A stretch of DNA of 64,000 bases from Gibbsiella quercinecans (GTDB lineage: Bacteria > Pseudomonadota > Gammaproteobacteria > Enterobacterales > Enterobacteriaceae), in contig NZ_CP014136.1 of NCBI RefSeq assembly GCF_002291425.1, forward strand, positions 2,108,001 to 2,172,000. Direction: 5' to 3'. A program made the translations under genes and the position numbers. Below the pieces are notes generated by a model. That model made no database searches. It saw only the letters and a list, made by a program, of their open reading frames with translations, and was not told the DNA's origin. Within the stretch, counting starts at the first letter, position 1. Each line of letters starts with the position of its first letter. Below, one piece after another: positions 57,604 to 64,000 of the stretch.

Positions 57604-59217
57604 ATGTTTAGCGCAAACTATGACTACATCATTATCGGCGCGGGCTCTTCCGGTTCAGTGCTGGCCGCACGGCTAAGTGAAGACGGCGTCACTACCGTGT
57701 GCCTTATCGAAGCCGGCAGCCACGATAATTCACCACGTATCAAAACCCCGGCCGGCACGATCACGCTGTATAAAAGCCGCAAATACAGCTGGAACTACTA
57801 CTCAGCCCCACAGGCCCGGTTGAGTAACCGTCGCCTGCATATTCCGCGCGGCAAGGCGCTTGGCGGCTCATCTTCCATGAACAGTATGATTTATATTCGC
57901 GGGGTGCCGAGCGATTACGATCGCTGGGCGCAAGCGGGTTGTGCCGGTTGGGGTTGGCAAGATGTACTGCCTTATTTTAAAAAGTCGGAGCGTAACCAAC
58001 TTGAGTTGGATGCCGCATGGCACGGCTTTGATGGGGAATTATGCGTAAACCGCCCGCGCGATCCCAACCCGGTTTCCCAGCGTTTTGTCCAGGCCGCCAA
58101 CGCCATCGGTCTGCCCGAAAATGAAGATTTCAACGGCCCGCATCAGGAAGGTGTGGGGATTTACCACGTGACACAGAAAGACGGCCGGCGGCTTTCCAGC
58201 TACCGCGCCTTTGTGCACCCCCAGCGCCAGCGGCCCAACCTCACCGTGATGACCGATTGCGAAGTAGAGCGCCTGTTGCTGGAAGAAAAGCGCACCGTCG
58301 GCGTGCTGCTACAGCAAAACGGCGTAGAGCAACGGTTGGGTTGCCGCCAGGAAGTGATCCTCTGCGCCGGCGCGATCGGTTCGCCGCATATTCTGATGAA
58401 ATCCGGTATTGGCCCACAGGATCAACTGGCCGCCGCCGGGATCCCGCTGATCCACGCGTTGCCGGGGGTTGGCCAAAACTTGCAGGATCATTTGGATGGG
58501 TTGGTCACCGTTCGCTCCGCCAGCCCGCTGACGCTGGGGTTTTCCCTGGCGGCGTGGCGTTCACTGCTCAGCGCCCCGTTCAACTACCTGCTGCGCGGCA
58601 AAGGCTGGATGACCACCAACTATGTGGAAGCCGGCGGCTTTGCGCGCACCCCGCTCGCCGGCGAACAGCCCGATATACAGTTCCACTTTGTTCCCGGCTA
58701 CCGTAGCCATCGCGGCAGGCTGTTCGAGTGGGGGCACGGCTACGCCATCCATACCTGCGTACTGCAACCGCGCAGCATTGGCTCGCTGTCTATCGATCCA
58801 CAAAAGCAACTGGTGGTCGATTACAACTTTCTGGCCGACGAGCACGATGCCGCGGTGCTGGTAGAGGGAATTAAACTGGCGCGAAAAATTCTGGCGCAGG
58901 CGCCTTTCAACGCGCTACGCGGTAAAGAAATGCTGCCAGGGGATACGGTGCAAACCGACGCCCAGTTGCACCAATATGTCCGTGATTACGGCGCCACCGT
59001 GTTCCATCCTGTCGGCACTTGCAAAATGGGGGTGGATCCGATGAGCGTGGTTTCCCCCTCGTCGTTGCAGGTTTATGGGATTGACGGGCTACGGGTGGCG
59101 GACGCTTCCATTATGCCGCTGCTGGTGAGCGGCAATACGAACGCGCCCTGCATCATGATTGGCGAAAAGGCCGCCGACCTGATCCGGCAACACCATCAGC
59201 AAGCCAGCGCGGCGTAA
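57604..59217 (+). CDS. GMC-family alcohol dehydrogenase/oxidase (BetA-like)
   Basis: A 537-residue FAD enzyme of the glucose-methanol-choline family: the FAD site YDYIIIGAGSSGSVLAARL, GMC signature GKALGGSSSMNSMIYIRG, the YDRWAQAGCAGWGWQDVLPY segment and active-site His in FHPVGTCKMGVDPMSV, with the C-terminal NTNAPCIMIGEKAADLI. It oxidises an alcohol to an aldehyde, which the ALDH two genes upstream would take to the acid. The substrate is open; choline is unlikely to be the only option because the permease is NCS1, not a BCCT. Confidence 0.9.
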   Translation: MFSANYDYIIIGAGSSGSVLAARLSEDGVTTVCLIEAGSHDNSPRIKTPAGTITLYKSRKYSWNYYSAPQARLSNRRLHIPRGKALGGSSSMNSMIYIRGVPSDYDRWAQAGCAGWGWQDVLPYFKKSERNQLELDAAWHGFDGELCVNRPRDPNPVSQRFVQAANAIGLPENEDFNGPHQEGVGIYHVTQKDGRRLSSYRAFVHPQRQRPNLTVMTDCEVERLLLEEKRTVGVLLQQNGVEQRLGCRQEVILCAGAIGSPHILMKSGIGPQDQLAAAGIPLIHALPGVGQNLQDHLDGLVTVRSASPLTLGFSLAAWRSLLSAPFNYLLRGKGWMTTNYVEAGGFARTPLAGEQPDIQFHFVPGYRSHRGRLFEWGHGYAIHTCVLQPRSIGSLSIDPQKQLVVDYNFLADEHDAAVLVEGIKLARKILAQAPFNALRGKEMLPGDTVQTDAQLHQYVRDYGATVFHPVGTCKMGVDPMSVVSPSSLQVYGIDGLRVADASIMPLLVSGNTNAPCIMIGEKAADLIRQHHQQASAA

Positions 59218-59227
59218 ATCTTAGAAG

Positions 59228-59300
59228 CGCCCCTTTATCCACCGGAATACGGCTGGTAGAGTGAATTTCAGGCAAATCCGACATCATGGGTAAAGGGGCG
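59228..59300 (+). promoter_or_regulatory. Hairpin pairing over the ribosome site of the alpha/beta-hydrolase gene
   Basis: CGCCCCTTTATCC (59228-59240) can pair with GGGTAAAGGGGCG (59288-59300) over 13 bases (one G-U). The 3' arm contains the AAGGGG ribosome site of the next gene, whose ATG is at 59305. It could act as a terminator for the upstream gene or hide the ribosome site. Which one is not known. Confidence 0.45.
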
Positions 59301-59304
59301 TTAG

Positions 59305-60306
59305 ATGGCTAAAACATGGCTGAGTGGCTTGTTCCTGGCGGGCGCACTCCTGGGCGCGGCGCCGGGGTTTGCCGCATCGTATGGCGAGCAGTTAGAAGGG
59401 TTCCAATACCCATATCCATTGCAGCGCTTCAACTTCATCTCGCAACAACAAAGCCTCAGCATGGGGTATATGGATATCAAACCCACCGCGCAGGCCAATG
59501 GCAAGGTGGTGGTGCTGATGCATGGGAAAAATTTCTGCGGCGCCACGTGGGAACAAACGATCAAGGCGCTGGCCGCGCAGGGCTACCGCGTAGTTGCCCC
59601 CGATCAGATCGGCTTTTGCACCGCCAGCAAACCCGCAAATTATCAATACACCTTCCAGCAATTGGCAACCAACACCCGGCAACTGTTGCAGAGCATCAAC
59701 GTGGATAAAGCCATTATTATTGGCCACTCAACGGGGGGCATGCTGGCGACGCGCTATGCCCTGATGTACCCACAACAAACGGAAAAACTGGTGCTGGTGA
59801 ACCCGATAGGCCTGGAAGACTGGAAGGCCAAGGGCGCGCCCTACCGCACCGTCGATCAGTGGTACCAGCGGGAGCTGAAGCTCTCGGCGCAAAGCGTTAG
59901 AAAGTACGAGTTAACAACCTATTATGTTGGCCGCTGGAAACCCGAATACGATAAATGGGTGGATATGCTGGCCGGCCTGAACAGCGGGCCAGGCCATGAG
60001 AAAGTGGCATGGAACTCGGCGCTGATCTACGACATGATCTTCACCCAGCCCATCTATTATGAACTGCCGGATCTGCGCGTGCCCACCACCCTGATCATCG
60101 GCACCGCCGATACCACGGCGATAGGCAGTGATATTGCGCCGCCAGAGGTTAAAGCGCGCCTGGGCCACTATCAGGTATTGGGCAAAGAGGCGGCAAAACG
60201 CATCCCCGGCGCGAAGCTGATCGAATTCCCCGGCCTGGGCCATGCGCCACAGATGGAAGAACCCGCCAGGTTCCATCAGGCGCTGCTGGATAATCTGAAA
60301 CAGTGA
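59305..60306 (+). CDS. Secreted alpha/beta hydrolase
   Basis: A 333-residue alpha/beta hydrolase with a Sec signal peptide (MAKTWLSGLFLAGALLGAAP, cleavage after GFA). The fold is clear: oxyanion region VVLMHGKNFCGATWEQTI, nucleophile elbow IIGHSTGGMLATRYAL (Ser), acid near LIIGTADTTAIG, and catalytic His in FPGLGHAPQMEEP. Probably a periplasmic esterase, epoxide hydrolase-like or haloalkane-type enzyme; substrate unknown. It is monocistronic and convergent with the DUF190 gene. Confidence 0.85.
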   Translation: MAKTWLSGLFLAGALLGAAPGFAASYGEQLEGFQYPYPLQRFNFISQQQSLSMGYMDIKPTAQANGKVVVLMHGKNFCGATWEQTIKALAAQGYRVVAPDQIGFCTASKPANYQYTFQQLATNTRQLLQSINVDKAIIIGHSTGGMLATRYALMYPQQTEKLVLVNPIGLEDWKAKGAPYRTVDQWYQRELKLSAQSVRKYELTTYYVGRWKPEYDKWVDMLAGLNSGPGHEKVAWNSALIYDMIFTQPIYYELPDLRVPTTLIIGTADTTAIGSDIAPPEVKARLGHYQVLGKEAAKRIPGAKLIEFPGLGHAPQMEEPARFHQALLDNLKQ

Positions 60307-60321
60307 TGGCAGGCCGGGGAT

Positions 60322-60660
60322 TCAGCCCCCGGCTTCTGCAGTGGGGCCGCCACCCAGCACCCCGAATTCAGCGGCGACCTTAACATAGAAAAGATTCACC
60401 TGCTCTTGCGCCAACACCTGCATAAAGTGCTGGGCCTCGTCTTCGGAAACCACCAGCGTGACCTGCACGGGCTGATCGGACAGATCGAACAGGTTGACCG
60501 CATGCATGGCGCCGTCATGCCCCAACCCGCCGAGCGCGCCGCTTAGCGTCGCCCCGCGCAGGCCCTGGCGTTTGGCCTCTTCAATCAGCCACTGGGCAAG
60601 CGGCAGCCGCCCGTGCATGCGGTCTTGCTGGGTAAAGAAAGTCATTTGATAGCCGCGCAT
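60322..60660 (-). CDS. DUF190 family protein
   Basis: A 112-residue protein of the DUF190 group: RLPLAQWLIEEAKRQGLRGA, then TLSGALGGLGHDG and QPVQVTLVVSEDEAQHFMQV. These are PII-like ferredoxin folds, often found with fluoride channel CrcB or divalent-ion genes; function unclear. AAAGGTGA precedes its ATG. It lies 58 bases downstream of the efflux adaptor gene in the same direction and may be co-transcribed. Confidence 0.85.
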   Translation of the reverse strand: MRGYQMTFFTQQDRMHGRLPLAQWLIEEAKRQGLRGATLSGALGGLGHDGAMHAVNLFDLSDQPVQVTLVVSEDEAQHFMQVLAQEQVNLFYVKVAAEFGVLGGGPTAEAGG

Positions 60661-60718
60661 ATTTCACCTTTGCAGAAAAGTAAGTTGACCGCCACCGGCG
60701 GTTACGCCCCTTGCATCA

Positions 60719-61729
60719 TCACACAGATTTTGCGCCGGTGCCTGCGACATGCACGGTCGGTGTGACCGACATCCCCACCCGCAGTTGCTGCGCCGCCGGC
60801 TGCCCGCCCTCTAAGCGGATACGGATCGGCAGGCGCTGAACAATCTTGGTGAAATTGCCCGTGGCATTATGCGGCGGCACCAGCGAGAAGCTCGCGCCGC
60901 TGGCCGCCCCCAGGCTTGCCACGTGCCCTTTCAGGCGCACGCCGGGCAGCGCATCCACCGTAATGTCCACCGGTTGACCAACCTGCACGCGCGCCAGTTG
61001 GGTTTCGCGGAAATTGGCTTCGATGTAGATATTATCCAGCGGCACCAGAGTGAGCTGGGGTTCGCCGGAATGCACATAGCCGCCCACGCGCACATGGCGT
61101 TGGGCAACGATGCCGGCGACCGGTGCGGCCACGCTGGCATAGGAGAGCTTCAAATCGGCATCGGCTTTCGCCGCCCGCGCCTTTTCCCATTCGGCATGCA
61201 GCACAGCTACCTGCTGTTCGGCGGCGCGCAACCCGGCCTGATCGTGCTCATAGGCAGCGCGCTGCACGGCCCATTCCGCCTCGGCCTGCTGTTGCGCCTG
61301 CACCGTGCCGGAGCCATCACGGGCCAGGTTGGCGAAACGCTGGCGGTTGCGTTCGGCCAGTTTGAGATTGGCGCCCGACGCGCCAACCGCGGCGCGCGCC
61401 TGGGCGATGACGCTTTGCTGGCGATCCAACTGCGCCTGGAAGCTCGCGACGGCGGCCTGCGCATTGCTTACCGCAACCGCCAGTTCACGATCGTCAATGT
61501 GAAACAGCGGTGCGCCGGCCTGCACCTGTTGATTGTCGTCAACGGAAACCGTGGTGATCACACCCGAGACTTGCGGGGCGATCACCGTTAAATCGGCCTG
61601 CACGTAGGCATCGTCGGTGCTTTGCGCATCAGCGCTGGCCTCCGGTCGATTCAGCAGCCAAAACGCGGTGGCTACCACGGCGACGGCAACGATAGCGATG
61701 ATGATTTGCAGATGATATTTCTTGGTCAT
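60719..61729 (-). CDS. HlyD/EmrA-type efflux adaptor (second pump)
   Basis: A 336-residue membrane-fusion adaptor: anchor (LQIIIAIVAVAVVATAFWLL), lipoyl halves (STDDAYVQADLTVIAPQVSG and ASVAAPVAGIVAQRHVRVGG), a coiled-coil hairpin between them and the barrel NIYIEANFRETQLARVQVGQ. It follows the MFS gene and would link it to the outer-membrane channel. Diverged from the emrA gene at 12.9 kb, so it serves a different pump. Confidence 0.92.
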   Translation of the reverse strand: MTKKYHLQIIIAIVAVAVVATAFWLLNRPEASADAQSTDDAYVQADLTVIAPQVSGVITTVSVDDNQQVQAGAPLFHIDDRELAVAVSNAQAAVASFQAQLDRQQSVIAQARAAVGASGANLKLAERNRQRFANLARDGSGTVQAQQQAEAEWAVQRAAYEHDQAGLRAAEQQVAVLHAEWEKARAAKADADLKLSYASVAAPVAGIVAQRHVRVGGYVHSGEPQLTLVPLDNIYIEANFRETQLARVQVGQPVDITVDALPGVRLKGHVASLGAASGASFSLVPPHNATGNFTKIVQRLPIRIRLEGGQPAAQQLRVGMSVTPTVHVAGTGAKSV

Positions 61730-61750
61730 TTTCTCTTTTCTTTAAGCTAA

Positions 61751-63325
61751 TCAGGAAGCTGTGCCGGCCTGGGTTTTCGGCGGTGCAGATGGCACCATCC
61801 GCGGCACCACGGGCGCGGGAATGTATTGGAACTTCAGTACCAGCGGGATCATCAGCAGCAGTATCAGGCCGATAACCCGATAGACATCCGCCACCGCCAA
61901 CACGCTGCTCTGCCGGGCAATCTGCTCGGCCAATGCGGTGGGCGAGCTAGCAAAACCGTCCCAATGGGCCATCAGGTTGCCGGTCTGATCGCGCAGCGCC
62001 TCATAGTGGAAGCGGGTGCGCAGCAGGTTCAATTGACCGATGAAGGCACCAGCCAGGATAGTGCTTATCACACGCACGATATTCACCAGGCCGGCAAGGA
62101 ACGGCCCTTCCATCGGCTGCACCACGCTGACAATCAGAAACAGCATCGCCACCATAGCCAACGGCTGGCCAATGGCATGCAGCAGCGTAGCGCACAGCAG
62201 TTGGCGTACCATCCATTCATCGGTAATCCCTGAAGCCAACCAACAGGCCGCCGCCATGCAGGCCAGGCCGGCGGCAAAAACGTAGCGCGCATCGACCCAG
62301 CGCTGATACAGCAGCACCGCCACGCACGAGCCCAGCACCAGTTGTGGCAGCCCGACGATCAGCCCCAGCGGCGCGGTCTGTGCCAGGCGAAAACCGTGCA
62401 GGCCGGCTAGCGCGTTGGCCGGCAGCCCGACGCCGGCAAACATCGCCACCAGCAGGCCGAGCAGCGCGATAAAACCCAGCCAGATATTGCGGCGCTTCAG
62501 CAGATCCAACCGGACGAACGGCGCCGGGTGGAACCACTCACACACCAGAAACAGTGCCGTGAAGATCGCGCCAACGCCAAGCGAAGCAACGATCACCGGC
62601 GAGTTGAACCAGTCCAGGCGAACGCCCTGATCGATACCGACCACCAACAGCATCAGGCCCGGCAGGCCAAGCGCCATACCAAACCAGTCCGCCTGTTTCA
62701 GCCGTGGCAGCGCCGGCGGCATTTTGGGGATACCCCAGCCGACCATCGCCATGGCGATCAGCCCGAGCGGGATCACATGCCAATAGGCCCAACGCCAGTT
62801 TTCCAGATGATCGACGCACAGGGCGGCCAGCCAGAGCGCCACATTGGGCGACAGCGTGGCGGTCATGGCGAACAGCGCCAGGCCGTGCAGCCGGATCGGC
62901 GCGGGCAGGAAACGCAGGGCCGCCATCATCAGGATCGGCACCAGCGAGCCGGCGCACAGGCCATGCAGCACACGCAGCGCCAACAGCAAGTGCAGATCGC
63001 GCACCCAGGGCAGCACGGCGGCGAGCACCATCGCCGCCGCCAGCATCGTTAAATGGAAGCGGCGCATCGAGAACGTAATCGCGAACCAGGCGGCAAACGG
63101 CATCGCCGCCAGTTCGCCAGCCGAATAGGCGGTGGAAAGCCAAGAGAAATCGTCTTTCGCGAAGCCCAGCCCGCCTTGCATATCCACCAGCACCAACGCA
63201 GGCACCCGGCTGCTCAGGCCCGCCACCATCGCGGCCAGCAGCACCCCCAACAACCCGACGGCCAGCCGGACGCCAAATACCGGCTGCGACGACGCGGCGG
63301 CAGGCGCAGACACGGCCGCACTCAT
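61751..63325 (-). CDS. DHA2-family MFS efflux protein (second pump)
   Basis: A 524-residue protein with about fourteen membrane segments and an MFS-type loop pattern (SSRVPALVLVDMQGGLGFAK, WLSTAYSAGELAAMPFAAWF, LRVLHGLCAGSLVPILMMAA). It overlaps the stop of the outer-membrane channel gene by 4 bases (ATGA) and is followed by the adaptor, so the operon order is channel-pump-adaptor. The substrate cannot be read. Confidence 0.9.
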   Translation of the reverse strand: MSAAVSAPAAASSQPVFGVRLAVGLLGVLLAAMVAGLSSRVPALVLVDMQGGLGFAKDDFSWLSTAYSAGELAAMPFAAWFAITFSMRRFHLTMLAAAMVLAAVLPWVRDLHLLLALRVLHGLCAGSLVPILMMAALRFLPAPIRLHGLALFAMTATLSPNVALWLAALCVDHLENWRWAYWHVIPLGLIAMAMVGWGIPKMPPALPRLKQADWFGMALGLPGLMLLVVGIDQGVRLDWFNSPVIVASLGVGAIFTALFLVCEWFHPAPFVRLDLLKRRNIWLGFIALLGLLVAMFAGVGLPANALAGLHGFRLAQTAPLGLIVGLPQLVLGSCVAVLLYQRWVDARYVFAAGLACMAAACWLASGITDEWMVRQLLCATLLHAIGQPLAMVAMLFLIVSVVQPMEGPFLAGLVNIVRVISTILAGAFIGQLNLLRTRFHYEALRDQTGNLMAHWDGFASSPTALAEQIARQSSVLAVADVYRVIGLILLLMIPLVLKFQYIPAPVVPRMVPSAPPKTQAGTAS

Positions 63326-64000
63326 GACGGCGCCCTGACCGTTTCAGCCTGCAGCGCCGGTGACCAGCCGCCACCCAGCGCCCGATACAGCGCGACCACC
63401 GCCAGCGCCGAAGCGGTAGCGCAGTCGCTCAGTTCCGCCTGGCTCGCCAGCAGCGTGCGGCGGGCAATCAACACAGTGGTGAAATCCGCAGTGCCTTCCT
63501 GATAGGAACGCTGCGCGACAGTCAGCGCTATCTGGTTATTTTCCAGCGCCGTTTGCAGTTGTTCATGCCGCTTCAGCTCGCTGGCGTAGGCGCCCAGCGC
63601 ATCGTCCACTTCATGCCAGGCGCGCAGCACCGTTTGCTGATAGGCGATGCCCGCCAGCGTATGGCGCGTTTCACTCAGTTCCAGTTGGCGGCGCAGCCGC
63701 CCGCCTTCGAAGATCGGCAGGTAAAGCGTTGGTCCGAACGAATAGCGGCGGGAATCCCAACTGCCGAGATCCGTCAGATCAAACGCCTGCACGCCAAGCG
63801 AACCGGTCAGGCTGATGCGCGGGTAGAAATCGGCCTGGGCGGCGCCGATGTCTGCCACGGCGGCACGCAGCTTCGCCTCCGCCTGCAGGATATCCGGCCG
63901 CTGCCGGGCCAGCTCGGAAGGCACACCAATCGGCAGTTGCGCCGGCATCGCCGGCAGCTTCGCCGCCGCCAGGCGCGTATCAAGCTCACGCGGCGGTTTG
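63322..64000 (-). CDS. Outer-membrane efflux channel (NodT-type), N-terminus outside window
   Basis: The C-terminal ~225 residues of an outer-membrane factor: VPSELARQRPDILQAEAKLR, FYPRISLTGSLGVQAFDLTD, SFGPTLYLPIFEGGRLRRQL and YQEGTADFTTVLIARRTLLA, all diagnostic of NodT-type channels. The frame stays open to the right edge. It is the first of the three pump genes. Confidence 0.92.
   Translation of the reverse strand, partial: KPPRELDTRLAAAKLPAMPAQLPIGVPSELARQRPDILQAEAKLRAAVADIGAAQADFYPRISLTGSLGVQAFDLTDLGSWDSRRYSFGPTLYLPIFEGGRLRRQLELSETRHTLAGIAYQQTVLRAWHEVDDALGAYASELKRHEQLQTALENNQIALTVAQRSYQEGTADFTTVLIARRTLLASQAELSDCATASALAVVALYRALGGGWSPALQAETVRAPS

Overview
The window looks like chromosome from a Serratia-type enterobacterium (Enterobacterales, probably Yersiniaceae). 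This is inferred from the conserved block yjdC-dsbD-cutA-dcuA-aspA / fxsA / groS-groL-yjeI, the acs-yjcH-actP and gltP genes, an E. coli-type tRNA-Phe and one ERIC element. The core is GC-rich. An accessory stretch (about 7.1-8.7 kb and 15.5-23 kb) is clearly AT-richer and carries insertion-sequence debris.

Layout. 0-6.3 kb: a ROK repressor gene divergent from a sugar ABC importer operon (binding protein, two permeases, PfkB-family kinase, ATPase). 6.3-8.7 kb: an EthD-like gene divergent from a MerR regulator, with a MerR-type promoter between them. The 3' end of merR is duplicated 1.6 kb away, and the two copies enclose an AT-rich gene for a ClpP-fold-like secreted protein. 8.8-10.6 kb: two overlapping genes for PstS-like proteins without signal peptides. 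11.3-15.5 kb: an OMF-EmrA-EmrB efflux operon. 16.1-22.8 kb: a P-loop kinase/ATPase, a HAD phosphatase, an AvrD-family protein, a thiolase and a TetR regulator, with IS1 and IS3 fragments. 23.3 kb: tRNA-Phe. 23.5-39.2 kb: core housekeeping genes. 39.3-40.3 kb: DUF2000 and Lrp/AsnC genes. 41.5-48.2 kb: a Tat-exported protein, a GH31 protein that reads as an alpha-1,4-glucan lyase, and an enoate-reductase-type flavoenzyme. 48.6-53.2 kb: a polar amino-acid or guanidino-compound uptake operon with a ureohydrolase and LysR. 53.2-59.2 kb: LysR, aldehyde dehydrogenase, NCS1 permease and GMC oxidoreductase. 59.3-64 kb: an alpha/beta hydrolase, DUF190 and a second tripartite pump that runs off the right edge.

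Most interesting system. Three copies of an 18-bp palindrome, AACTnCAACGTTGnAGTT (one copy has a single change), lie in front of the efflux operon, on the avrD side and in front of tetR. Each lies just downstream of a recognisable -10 element, so a repressor bound there would cover the transcription start. This ties the TetR protein, the pump and the AvrD/thiolase genes into one likely regulon. AvrD proteins make syringolide-type molecules from beta-ketoacyl thioesters and xylulose. A thiolase could supply a beta-ketoacyl precursor, a HAD phosphatase could remove a phosphate, the TetR could be the receptor and the pump the exporter. The whole is a candidate small-molecule signal or elicitor system (inference).

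A second candidate is the glucan-lyase neighbourhood. It suggests a bacterial 1,5-anhydrofructose route from alpha-glucans with an exported partner and an enone reductase.
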